This document shows positions 1 to 10,680 of a stretch of 47,643 nucleotides of DNA, piece after piece. A model generated the notes under the pieces. It was not told the DNA's origin and did no database searches. It saw only the letters and a list, made by a program, of their open reading frames with translations. The stretch comes from PVC group bacterium (GTDB lineage Bacteria > Verrucomicrobiota > Kiritimatiellia > PWTM01). The stretch lies in the NCBI GenBank assembly GCA_003563855.1, contig PWTM01000191.1, positions 1-47,643 of the forward strand, read 5' to 3'. Position 1 is the first letter of the stretch. Each line of letters starts with the position of its first letter. The position numbers were made by a program, and so were the translations under genes.

Positions 1-1903
1 CCCGCTCCTCCATGATCTCCAGGAAATCCGTGGCGACCGACACCCCCTTCTCGTTCGCCAGGCGTTGCTGCACCTTGATCCGAACGATCGCCTCCAATGC
101 CCGTTCGCGGAGCATTCGGGCCGGCGACTCGCCGCCGAACTCCTCCCGCCAGAGGTCCGCGGCGTCGGTCACCCCGTGCGCGAAGAAGAAATGCCGGGCG
201 ACCGCGGCCCGTTCGCGCAGCATCCAGTGCCGCAGCTCCGCCGCGCTCACCGCCGTGCCGTCGATCGAGGCGACCGTGACCTCTTCCCCCTCCGCGGTGC
301 CGGGGGCGGCGCCGGGCATTCGCGGGAGCGCCGCGGGCATGGCGCCTCCGCTCGCCGCGGCCGCCTCTTCCCGCCCGCGCGGGAGAAACTCGTGGGCGCC
401 GATATCCGGGGCGCCGTGATAGAGGGGATTCCCCCAGAAGTCGCGTCCCCCGTGATCCGGAACCTCGCGCCCGGCGCCGATCGCCGGCGAATCGGGCCGC
501 AACCGGTAGCCGGCCAGGCGATCCGGATCGCGCATGTCGATGTCCCTGCCCCCGGTTCCGGGCGCCACCAGCCGGGGATCTCCGGTCACGGAATGGCGGC
601 CCCGCGGTTCGACGTTGAAGAACAGGTTGTGCGAGAATTCGGTGGTTTCCGGGTCCGGTTCGATGCCCCAGGCGCCCGCATCCTCGAAGACGAAGATGTT
701 GTTCCAGAACGCGGTCTCGATCGGGGTCCGGTTGTGGGGACGCGGGTTGGCGAAGATGGCGGCATTCAGCCCGGCCCGAAAGAAATGCGTGTTGTTATAG
801 ACCTGCACGTTGCGCACCCCCGCATCACGGGGGAAGCCGTAGAAATAGGCCCCGAGCCGTTCGTTCTGGCTGATGTTGTAGCGGATGACGACGTCCTCGT
901 TCACCGCTCTGCGCATGATCCCGGCGAACCAGTGGTTGTCGTGACTGTAGTTGTACTGGATCACCGTGCCGCGCGCGCTCCAGTCGGCATCGAAGCCGCC
1001 CCGGTCGCGATCGTTCCGCAGGTTCCCCGTATTGCCGTAGGCCTCGTTGAACTGCATCACGCAGTCGATGGTATTGAAATTGAAGACGCTGTGCCCGGTG
1101 CTGAAACGGCTGTTGAACGCGAGCACGTTGTGCTCCACGAGCGGCGCGATGGCCATCCGCACGATGATCCCGTTTCTGCCCGTCCGCTCGACCCGGTTTC
1201 CGCGGATCACCAGGTCGCGCCACGGGTAATAGTCGTCCGAGGTCAGGCCGCGCCAGGTCGACTGGTTGCCGATGCCGACCCCGCCCACGTTGCGGATGAC
1301 GTTGTTTTCGATGAGCACGCCATCGAAGCGGGTCCGGGTCTCGTCGCCGAGCACGTGGATGTGGATGCCCCCGTGCTCCTTGCCGCCCACCTCCCCGTTG
1401 ACGCTGTGGACATAGCAATGGCGGATCACGATGTGATTCAGTATGCCGGCATCCCGCCCGACCACATGGATTCCCCGCAGCGGCCCCTGGTCCCGACGCG
1501 ATCCGTCCGTGTTGGTCAGCTCCAGGTTGCTGACTTCCCAGTACTCGCCGTTCTCGAGGTAGAAGGCCGCGTTGACCGCGCCGTTCCCGTTGATCACGGG
1601 CTTGTTCTCGATGTCGTCCTCGAAAACCTCCCCCGTCGCGGGATCGTAGGCGGCCACGACGATAGGGGCCCCGGCGCGGCCGCTTCCCGTGGGCGTGAAC
1701 GCGCCGTTGAAGATGCGGCCCTGGGCGAAAAGGATGCGGTCCCCGGCCGAAAAGGTCGCCGCGCGGTAGGTGTCGAAGTCGGCCTGACTCCGGATGCGGA
1801 AGACCCCGGGCGTTTCCCCGGCGCCCCCGCCCAGGGAGGCCGCGCTCATCCATGCCAGGATCAACCCCGCCGCCCCTACGAGGCCTGCGTTCGGCTTGTA
1901 CAC
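1..1903 (-). CDS. Exported right-handed beta-helix repeat protein with C-terminal SurA/PpiC-like N-domain segment (3' end outside window)
   Basis: Manual minus-strand translation from GTG at 1903: VYKPNAGLVGAAGLILAWMSAASLGGG...VFRIRSQADFDTYRAATFSAGDRILFAQG...HIVIRHCYVHSVNG...VLIENNVIRNVGG...LVIRGNRVERTGRNGI...VQVYNNTHFF...GAPDIGAHEF..., then VTVASIDGTAVSAAELRHWMLRERAAVARHFFF...ALEAIVRIKVQQRLANEKG. Open to base 1. Not in the ORF track because it has no stop inside the window. Confidence 0.8.
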   Translation of the reverse strand, partial: MYKPNAGLVGAAGLILAWMSAASLGGGAGETPGVFRIRSQADFDTYRAATFSAGDRILFAQGRIFNGAFTPTGSGRAGAPIVVAAYDPATGEVFEDDIENKPVINGNGAVNAAFYLENGEYWEVSNLELTNTDGSRRDQGPLRGIHVVGRDAGILNHIVIRHCYVHSVNGEVGGKEHGGIHIHVLGDETRTRFDGVLIENNVIRNVGGVGIGNQSTWRGLTSDDYYPWRDLVIRGNRVERTGRNGIIVRMAIAPLVEHNVLAFNSRFSTGHSVFNFNTIDCVMQFNEAYGNTGNLRNDRDRGGFDADWSARGTVIQYNYSHDNHWFAGIMRRAVNEDVVIRYNISQNERLGAYFYGFPRDAGVRNVQVYNNTHFFRAGLNAAIFANPRPHNRTPIETAFWNNIFVFEDAGAWGIEPDPETTEFSHNLFFNVEPRGRHSVTGDPRLVAPGTGGRDIDMRDPDRLAGYRLRPDSPAIGAGREVPDHGGRDFWGNPLYHGAPDIGAHEFLPRGREEAAAASGGAMPAALPRMPGAAPGTAEGEEVTVASIDGTAVSAAELRHWMLRERAAVARHFFFAHGVTDAADLWREEFGGESPARMLRERALEAIVRIKVQQRLANEKGVSVATDFLEIMEER

Positions 1904-2067
1904 ACGCTCTTCTCGCTTTCCGATCGCCGACGAGCGAACCTCCACCGTTGGTTCGTCAAGGATCGTGCCGATGATGGAGTCTCTTCGCCCGGAAGACAAG
2001 AACCGGCGCTCTCCGCGCCGGCCGCCGAGGTCCGGCCTATCACCGATGGCAAAGCAAAACAGCTTCG

Positions 2068-2229
2068 GCGGCGCTGTCGCCGGGCTTCACCCTATGGAGT
2101 GCGGTGGCAGAGTCCCGGGCGCGCCGCGCGCCCGGGACGGCGACACCGCTTTCGCCCACGCCAGCCGCCGCGTGCCCCCGACCAACCCAAAGCGGCGTCG
2201 CCGGGCTTCGCCCTCTGCCGCCGCACTCC
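2068..2229. repeat. Repeat family R1 copy 1: long imperfect inverted repeat (GGAGTGCGGyGGCAGAG...CTCTGCCGCCGCACTCC)
   Basis: Left arm from about 2093, right arm to 2229. Related copies at 28872-29035 and 34513-34662. Confidence 0.8.
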
Positions 2230-2278
2230 ATATCGCGTCACCCTTTTGGCACCGTACGAGCCCCCCGCAGAAGCGAAG

Positions 2279-2485
2279 CGGGTGGATGTCCGCCCCCCGG
2301 GAACGCCACGCTCCAGCGTGGCACGGTCCTGGTCCGCGCGGTTCTCGTCCCCTTGGTCGGCCAGGCTGGAGCCTGGCGTTCCCGGGGGGCACGCTCCTCT
2401 CTACGTTATCGCCCCCTCTGCTGGATCCCCCCGGGGCGGCACGGAACCCTTACGAAGTCATCGGTTCTCCCGCCCCGGGGGCGGC
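2279..2485 (+). repeat. Repeat family R2 copy 1 (about 200 bp, hairpin-rich)
   Basis: GGTGGATGTCCGCCCCCCGGGAACGCCACGCTCCAGCGTGGCACGGTCCTGG...CCAGGCTGGAGCCTGGCGTTCCCGGGGGGCACGCTCC; near-identical at 13560-13767, inverted at about 28666-28825. Confidence 0.9.
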
Positions 2486-2557
2486 CCCGCACCACGCCGC
2501 ACGGGGAGAAACCACCGCACGCCGAGAACTGGGGAAATTCCGCAGCAGTTACCACTC

Positions 2558-2586
2558 TTGTATTTTCGCGCCGGCTAGCCTACATT
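2558..2586 (+). promoter_or_regulatory. Sigma70-like promoter of nadE
   Basis: TTGTAT (2558-2563), N17, TACATT (2581-2586); 8 nt before ATG 2595. Confidence 0.5.
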
Positions 2587-2594
2587 CCTGTCGC

Positions 2595-4330
2595 ATGAAG
2601 CGGATCGTCGTGGCGCTGGTGCAGGTGGACTTCACGGTGGGGGCTTTGCGGCCGAACGCGGAGAAGATCGCGCGGCTGGCGGGGCGGCTTCACGCGGAGG
2701 GGGCCGGGGTGGTGGTTTTCCCGGAGCTTGCGCTCTGCGGTTATCCGCCGGAAGACCTGGTGCTCAAGCCGCATTTCCTCGACGACGCGGCGGCGGCGCT
2801 TGGGGACCTGGCGGCGGCGCTGCCGCCGGCGGCCGTGGTGCTGGCCGGGGCGCCGGTGCGCCGGCGGGGCCGGGTGCTGAACGCGGCCGCCGTCCTGGCG
2901 GGGGGCCGGCTGGCGGCCGTCTACGGCAAGCACCTGCTGCCGAACTACGGGGTGTTCGACGAGAAGCGGCTTTTCGCGCCGGGCGGAACCTCGCTGGTGC
3001 TGACGGCGCCGGGCGCGCGGCTCGGGGTGCACGTCTGCGAGGATTCCTGGGAGTCGCGGGGCGCGCCCTGCCGGCGGCTCGCCGCCGCGGGCGTGGACGC
3101 GGTGCTGAATCTCTCCGCCTCGCCCTACCATCGCGGGAAGGCGGCCGAGCGCCTGGATGTGCTGGCGGCGGCGGCGCGCGCGGTCGGGGCGCCGCTGCTC
3201 TACTGCAACCTGGTCGGCGGACAGGACGAGCTGGTCTTCGACGGCGCGAGCATGGCGGTGGGGGCCGACGGCCGCCTTCGCGCCCGCGCGGCCGCCTTCG
3301 AAGAAGACGTGCTCTGGTTCGAGCTGCCCTGCGCCGCCCGCTCCGGCGCGAAACGCCTGGCCCGGCTGCGCGAAGCCGCGCTGCCCGTCCCGATCCCGCC
3401 CGCGCGCCGGCCCCGGCGGCCGCGGCGGATCGCGCCGCTGCCGGGTGCGGTCGAGGAGGTGTACCGCGCGCTCTCGCTCGGGCTGCGCGACTACATGGAC
3501 AAGAACGGCTTCGGGAAGGCGGTGATCGCGCTCAGCGGCGGGATCGATTCCGCGCTGGTGGCGGTGCTGGCGGCCGATGCGCTGGGCGCGGACCGGGTGC
3601 ACGCGGTGACGATGCCCTCGCGCTATTCCTCGGCCGGGACCCGGCGCGATGCGCGGCGGCTGGCGCGCAACCTCGGCATCCCGCTGCGGACGATCCCGAT
3701 CGATCCGCTGGTCGAGGCCTGCCGGGCCGCGCTCGCGCCCCACTGGGGCGCTCCGCCGCCGGACCTCGTCGAGGAGAACGTGCAGGCCCGGCTTCGCGGG
3801 CTGCTGGTCATGGCGCTCTCGAACGCGTTCGGCTGGCTGGTGCTCTCGACCGGGAACAAGAGCGAGCTGGCGATGGGCTACTGCACGCTCTACGGCGACA
3901 TGGCGGGCGGCTACGCGCTGATCAAGGACGTGCCCAAGACGCTGGTCTTCGAGCTGTGCCGCTGGCGCAACGCGCAGGGCCGGCCGCCCGTCATCCCGCC
4001 CTCGGTCCTCACGCGCGCGCCCAGCGCCGAGCTGCGCGAGAACCAGCGCGACGAGGACAGCCTTCCGCCCTACGCGCGGCTGGACCCGATCCTCGAGCGC
4101 TACGTCGAGCGCGACGGGCGGTTCGATGCCATCGTCGCGGAAGGATTCGCCCCCGAAACGGTTGCGCGCGTGATCCGGGGGGTGGACGCGGCCGAGTACA
4201 AGCGCCGGCAGGGCGCGCCGGGGGTGAGGATCACGGCGCGCGCCTTCGGCCGCGACCGCCGGATGCCGATCGTGAATCTCTACCGCGAGGGGCCGCGGCC
4301 GGCCGGGGTCCGCGCACGGGGGACCTCCGC

Positions 4331-4334
<4 letters not shown>
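2595..4334 (+). CDS. nadE: Glutamine-dependent NAD+ synthetase
   Basis: N-terminal nitrilase-type amidase (VVVFPELALCGYPPEDLV...HVCEDSW...) plus synthetase domain (VIALSGGIDSALVAVLAADALG, STGNKSELAMGYCTLYGDMAGGYALIKDVPK). Confidence 0.93.
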
Positions 4335-5869
<1,535 letters not shown>

Positions 5870-5877
5870 CCCGCGCC

Positions 5878-7614
5878 TCAGATGCGGTCGGGCGTCTCGA
5901 TCCCGAGCAGGTCCAGCCCCGCGCGTAGCGCGCGGGCCACGGCGCCGCAGATCCGCACGCGACTCTCGCGCACGCCCTCGGGTGCGCGCAGGAACGGCAC
6001 GTTCTGGTAGAAGCGGCTGTAGGCCTGGGCCAGCTCGTAGAGGTAGTCGGCCAGCAGGCTGGGCCGGAAGGCGGAGGCCGCGCGCAGCACGGCGTCCGGG
6101 AACCGCAGCAGGTGGAGCGCGAGCCGGCGCTCCGACGGGTCGGTGAAGCGGATCGGATGCCGGTCCAGCGCCGCGGCGTCGAAGCGCTCCGCGTACTTGT
6201 CCCGCACGCTCGCGATCCGGGCGAAGGCGTACTGCAGGTAGGGGGCCGAGTTGCCGTCGAGCGCCAGTGCCTTGTCCCAGGTGAAGGTGACGAGGCTCTG
6301 CGGGTGCTGGCTCAGGTCGGCGTACTTGACCGCGCCGAGGCCGACGGCGCGGGCGATCGCGCGCTGCTGCGCCTCGGGCAGGTCCGGACTCGAGGCGCGG
6401 ACCAGCGCCAGGGCCCGCTCCTCGGCCTCGTCGAGCAGCCGCTCGAGCTTGATGACGTTCCCCTCGCGCGTCGAGAACGTGCCCTCGGGGAGCCGCATGA
6501 GGCCGAACCAGACGTGGGCGAGCCGGGTGCGCACGCCGAGCCGGCGCGCGACGGCGAAGACCTGCCGGAAGTGGAGCTGCTGCCGCTCGTCCGTCACGTA
6601 GACGATCGCCTCGGGCGCGAACGCCTGCACGCGGTCGAGCACCGTCGCCAGATCCGTCGTCGCGTAGTTGAACCCCCCGTCGCGCTTGCGCACGAGGCAG
6701 ACGGGCAGGCCCTCGTCCTCGAGGTCCACGACCAGCGCGCCTTCGCTCTCGCGCGCCAGGCCTTCGCGCTCCATCCGGGCGATCAGGTCCGGCAGCGCCT
6801 CGTTGTAGTGACTCTCCCCGCGCGTGAGGTCGAAGCGCACGCCGAGCCGCGCGTAGATGCGGTCGAACTCCTGCCGGCTGAGCTCGACGAACCGCGTCCA
6901 GAGCGCCCGGTTCTCCGGGTCGCCCTGCTGGAGCTTGACCAGCTCGCGCCGGGCGGCGTCGCGCCAGGCCTCGTCCTCGCGTGCGCGCTCGTAGCTCGCG
7001 ACGTAGATGCGCTCGAGCTCTTCGACCGGGGCCGCCTCGAGCGCGACCGGGTCGGCGAAGTGCCGGTAGCCGAGGATCAGGATACCGAACTGCGTGCCCC
7101 AGTCGCCCAGGTGGTTGTCGGCGATGACCCGGTAGCCGAGGAACCGGTGCAGGCGATCGAGCGCGTTCCCGATGACGGTCGAGCGGATGTGCCCGACGTG
7201 CATCGGCTTGGCGACGTTCGGGCTCGAGTAGTCGAGCACGAGCGTGCGGCCCGCGCCGGGGGCGGGCGTCCCGAGCCGCGGGTCGGCGGCGGCGGCCTCG
7301 AGGCGGCGGGCCGCCCAGGCGTCGTCGATCCGAAGGTTCAGGAAGCCCGGGCCGGCGACCTCGACCGCCGCAACGGCCGGGTGGGGCGGGGCGGCGGCCG
7401 CCGCGGCCTCCGCGATCGCGCGCGGCGGCTTGCGCAGCGTGCGCGCGAGGCCCATCGCCGCGTTGCACTGCGCGTCGCCGTGCGCCTCCTGCGCCGTACG
7501 GGCGACAGGCGCCGCGAAGTCGGGCGCCTCCGCCAGCGCCGGGAACGCGGCGCGGAACGCCGCGCGCGCCCATGTGGAAAGTTCCTGCTCCAGCGTGTGC
7601 TCTTCCTGGGTCAT
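5878..7614 (-). CDS. argS: Arginyl-tRNA synthetase
   Basis: VLDYSSPNVAKPMHVGHIRSTVIGNALDRLHRFLGYRVIADNHLGDWGTQFG; HIGH-type motif, DALR-type C-terminus. Start at MTQEEHT. Confidence 0.93.
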   Translation of the reverse strand: MTQEEHTLEQELSTWARAAFRAAFPALAEAPDFAAPVARTAQEAHGDAQCNAAMGLARTLRKPPRAIAEAAAAAAPPHPAVAAVEVAGPGFLNLRIDDAWAARRLEAAAADPRLGTPAPGAGRTLVLDYSSPNVAKPMHVGHIRSTVIGNALDRLHRFLGYRVIADNHLGDWGTQFGILILGYRHFADPVALEAAPVEELERIYVASYERAREDEAWRDAARRELVKLQQGDPENRALWTRFVELSRQEFDRIYARLGVRFDLTRGESHYNEALPDLIARMEREGLARESEGALVVDLEDEGLPVCLVRKRDGGFNYATTDLATVLDRVQAFAPEAIVYVTDERQQLHFRQVFAVARRLGVRTRLAHVWFGLMRLPEGTFSTREGNVIKLERLLDEAEERALALVRASSPDLPEAQQRAIARAVGLGAVKYADLSQHPQSLVTFTWDKALALDGNSAPYLQYAFARIASVRDKYAERFDAAALDRHPIRFTDPSERRLALHLLRFPDAVLRAASAFRPSLLADYLYELAQAYSRFYQNVPFLRAPEGVRESRVRICGAVARALRAGLDLLGIETPDRI

Positions 7615-7724
7615 CCCGGTCCCCTTGACGGCCGCCGCCGAAGCGGGCATTGTCGGGGTCGGAGGCGCGAAGCGCAATGAAGATTCGCCGCCGGGGTCCC
7701 CGGCGCGATGGAGGAAACCGAACC

Positions 7725-8042
7725 ATGTCCCCAGCGAAGAAGAGCACCGGCGCGACCCGGAAGACGACGGCCCGGGCGGCGAAGGCGCCGGCCGCGAAAG
7801 CGCCCGCGAAGCCGGCGGCGAAGAAGGCGGCCGCGAAGAAGACGGTCCGGAAGACGGCGAAGACGCCGGCGGCCGCGGCGCCGGCGTCGGCGGTCCGTCC
7901 CGAGGAGCGGCATCGCCGCATTGCCGAGGCGGCCTATTTCATTGCGCTCAAGAAGGGCTTCGGTCGCAGCGACCCGGCCCATGACTGGGCGGAGGCGGAG
8001 AAGGAAGTCGACGCGCAGCTCGCGCGCGAAGCCCGTCGCTGA
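7725..8042 (+). CDS. DUF2934-like protein with Ala/Lys/Pro-rich histone H1-like N-terminus
   Basis: MSPAKKSTGATRKTTARAAKAPAAKAPAKPAAKKAAAKK... then RIAEAAYFIALKKGFGRSDPAHDWAEAEKEVDAQL. Confidence 0.75.
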   Translation: MSPAKKSTGATRKTTARAAKAPAAKAPAKPAAKKAAAKKTVRKTAKTPAAAAPASAVRPEERHRRIAEAAYFIALKKGFGRSDPAHDWAEAEKEVDAQLAREARR

Positions 8043-8046
8043 GCGG

Positions 8047-8853
8047 ATGAGCGGTCGCCCCCGGATCCTCGTGATCACGGGCTACGGCCTGAATTGCGAG
8101 GCCGAGTCCTGTCACGCCTGGGCGCGGGCCGGCGCGGCGCCCGAGGCGGTGCATCTCTCCGACCTGCTGGCCGATCCCTCCCGGCTCGACGCCTTTGCGG
8201 GCCTGATGTTCATCGGGGGGTTCTCCTTCGGCGATCACATGACGTCGGGCCACGTCATGGCCGTGCGCCTGCGGCACCGGCTCGGGCCGCACCTGGAGCG
8301 GTTTCTCGACCGTGGCGGGTTGGCGCTGGGCGTCTGCAACGGGTTCCAGATCATGGTCAAGCTCGGCCTCGTGCCGGGCCTGCCCGATCCGCGGGCCTCG
8401 CGGCTTTCACCGCAGGTCGCGCTGATGGCCAACGACTGCGGCGCCTTCCAGAACCGCTGGGTGCGTGTCCGGTTCGAGCCCGACTCGCCCTGCGTCTTCA
8501 CGCGCGGGCTGGACACGATGCCGCTCCCCGTGCGCCACGGCGAGGGGAAGCTTTTCGTCCCGCGCAAGGCCGTGCTGGAGGCGATCGAAGCCGCGGGCTG
8601 CGTCGCCTGCCGCTACATCGACCCCGAGACCGGCGCGCCCGCGGACCGCTTCCCCGCCAACCCGAACGGGTCGGTCCATGCCATCGCCGGCCTCTGCGAT
8701 CCGACCGGCCGCGTCTTCGGGCTGATGCCGCACCCGGAAGCCTACCTCTACCCCGAGAACCACCCGACCTGGGACTTCGAGGGGAGCCCGCGCGACGAAG
8801 GCGAAGGCCTGGCCCTCTTCCGCAACGCCGTCGAGTTCTTGCGGGCGGGCTAG
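8047..8853 (+). CDS. purQ: Phosphoribosylformylglycinamidine synthase, glutamine amidotransferase subunit/domain
   Basis: ILVITGYGLNCEAES, GGFSFGDHMTSG, ALGVCNGFQIMVKLGLVPG, FGLMPHPEAYLYPENHP. Confidence 0.8.
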   Translation: MSGRPRILVITGYGLNCEAESCHAWARAGAAPEAVHLSDLLADPSRLDAFAGLMFIGGFSFGDHMTSGHVMAVRLRHRLGPHLERFLDRGGLALGVCNGFQIMVKLGLVPGLPDPRASRLSPQVALMANDCGAFQNRWVRVRFEPDSPCVFTRGLDTMPLPVRHGEGKLFVPRKAVLEAIEAAGCVACRYIDPETGAPADRFPANPNGSVHAIAGLCDPTGRVFGLMPHPEAYLYPENHPTWDFEGSPRDEGEGLALFRNAVEFLRAG

Positions 8854-9267
8854 CGGCGGTTGAGGGGGCGAACGCCGAACGGATGGAATCAGGAACTCAG
8901 GAAAGGCCGGAATCGGACCGCCGCGGAGCCCGCTTTCCTGAGTTCCTGATTGAACCTGCCCCCGTGGCCGCCCCCACGGAACACGCCGGCTCCGTGACGC
9001 CGCGACTCCATTTTGCCCGCCGGGTTCCGTCCCGTCTTCCAAGGCCTGGAAGACCGGGCCGCTCGCCCTTCCAAGGCTTGGAGACCCCACCGCGTCCTGT
9101 CCTTCGGTGCAGCCCGTCCCTCGTGTGTGCCCATCATTCGCGTCCATTCGCGGTTAACTCCGCGCCTTCACCCTCCCGTGCGCACCCGTAGTGAACGACA
9201 TAGCGAGGATCATCAGGCCAGAATCTGTGGGGAGGCCCAAGGCGAGGCCCAGGAGCGACGCCCGCGC

Positions 9268-9307
9268 CGTTGAACGTTGAGCGTTGAGCGTTGAACGTTG
9301 AACGTTT
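9268..9307. repeat. Heptamer array H1 (CGTTGAA/CGTTGAG)
   Basis: cgttgaa cgttgag cgttgag cgttgaa cgttgaa cgttt. Confidence 0.9.
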
Positions 9308-9316
9308 CCGTCCAAT

Positions 9317-9345
9317 TTGCTCCGTCCGACGGAAGGTGATAGGGT
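9317..9345 (+). promoter_or_regulatory. Sigma70-like promoter of prenyltransferase-like gene
   Basis: TTGCTC, N17, TAGGGT, starting about 10 bp after array H1. Confidence 0.45.
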
Positions 9346-9413
9346 GGTCGCGGTCCTGCGGATCGGGTGGGGGCTGGCAGGGTTCCGCGGAGGCATCAGC
9401 GAAGGAAACGACG

Positions 9414-10670
9414 ATGAAGGCTTTTCGAGAAGACGGGTTCCGCGGATGGCGGTGGGCGGCGGTGGCCGTCGGGTTCGGCCTGCTCGCGGGCGCGGGCTTC
9501 GCGCGGGGGGGCGAAACGATCGAACTCGTCCGCCACGGGGACGGCGCGCTGGAGATCAGCGAATCGTTGCGCAACGAGGCGGAGGCCGCGCTTCGCCGCG
9601 CCACGGACTGGCTGAAGGCGCGCCAGCGGTCCGAGGGGCACTGGTCGAATCCCGAGCACCCGGCGTTGACGGCGCTGCCGCTCTGGGCGCTGGTCGACGG
9701 CGGCGAGCGCGAGAGCGCGGCCGCGCGGCGGGCCGTGGCGTGGCTGCGCGGGCGCGTGCAGGACGACGGCGGCATCTACGTGCCCCGCGAAGAGGGGCGC
9801 GGCGGCGGCCTGGCGAACTACAACACGGCCATCGGCATGGTCGCGCTGCACCGCACCGGCGATCCGGCGCTGACGCCGGTGGTTCAGCGCGCGCGCGAGT
9901 TCGTGGCACGCAGCCAGCATCTCGGCGGCGATCTCTACCACGGCGGCATGGGATACGACGCCGCCACCGGCCGGGCCTATGCCGATCTTTCCAACTCCGT
10001 CGTGGCCTTCGAGGCGATGCGGCTGACCGAGTCCGTCGAGGATCTGCGGCCGACCGGCGAGGACCGGGTCGACCTCGACTGGGAGGCCGCGGTTCAGTTC
10101 ATCCAGCGCTCGCACAACCACCCGGATTTCAATCCCCAGCCGTGGGCGACCGACGACCCGCGCGAGCGGGGCGGCTTCGCGTACCACCCCGAGCAGACGC
10201 GCGCCGGCACGTTTGAGGACGACGAGGGCGTGGTCCGGTTCCGCTCGATGCCCGGGATGACCTATGCCGGGTTGCTGAGCTACATCTACGCCGATGTCGA
10301 CCGCGGCGATCCGCGGGTCCGGGCGACGATCGACTGGGTCACCCGAAACTGGTCGCTGGACGGGAACAATCCCGTTTCGGGCGGCGAGCAGCATCACGAT
10401 ACGCAGGACGATCGCGAGGGGCTCTTCTACCTCTACAACGTCATGTCCAAGGGCCTGGCGGCCTACGGACAGGACGTCTTCAACCCGCCGGGGCGTCCGC
10501 CGTTCAACTGGCGCGTCCAGTTGATTGAGCGGCTGCTGGCGCTGCAGCGGATCGACGCCGACCCCGGGCACGGGTTCTGGGTCAACGCCGTCGGCCGCTA
10601 CTGGGAGGCGGACCCGGTGCTGGTCACGGCCTACGCGCTGATCGCGCTGCAGATCGCGCTGGGCGGATGA
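9414..10670 (+). CDS. Exported prenyltransferase/squalene-oxidase-repeat (alpha/alpha-toroid) protein
   Basis: Signal-like N-terminus; LRRATDWLKARQRSEGHWSNPEHPALTALPLWALVDGG, GGLANYNTAIGMVALHRTGD, FVARSQHLGGDLYHGGMGYD. Confidence 0.75.
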   Translation: MKAFREDGFRGWRWAAVAVGFGLLAGAGFARGGETIELVRHGDGALEISESLRNEAEAALRRATDWLKARQRSEGHWSNPEHPALTALPLWALVDGGERESAAARRAVAWLRGRVQDDGGIYVPREEGRGGGLANYNTAIGMVALHRTGDPALTPVVQRAREFVARSQHLGGDLYHGGMGYDAATGRAYADLSNSVVAFEAMRLTESVEDLRPTGEDRVDLDWEAAVQFIQRSHNHPDFNPQPWATDDPRERGGFAYHPEQTRAGTFEDDEGVVRFRSMPGMTYAGLLSYIYADVDRGDPRVRATIDWVTRNWSLDGNNPVSGGEQHHDTQDDREGLFYLYNVMSKGLAAYGQDVFNPPGRPPFNWRVQLIERLLALQRIDADPGHGFWVNAVGRYWEADPVLVTAYALIALQIALGG

Positions 10671-10680
10671 GCGCGCGGGC

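Noticed and set aside
2324-2340. Sigma-54 promoter (TGGCACggtccTGGTC) inside R2
   Set aside because: Lacks the TTGCW -12 element and occurs within a multi-copy repeat in an orientation unrelated to downstream genes in the inverted copy.
65-2578. 837-aa plus-strand ORF and the overlapping 825-1853 minus ORF
   Set aside because: Both are frame shadows of the real minus-strand beta-helix gene; their translations are low-complexity Arg/Pro/Ala/Gly-rich with no family features.
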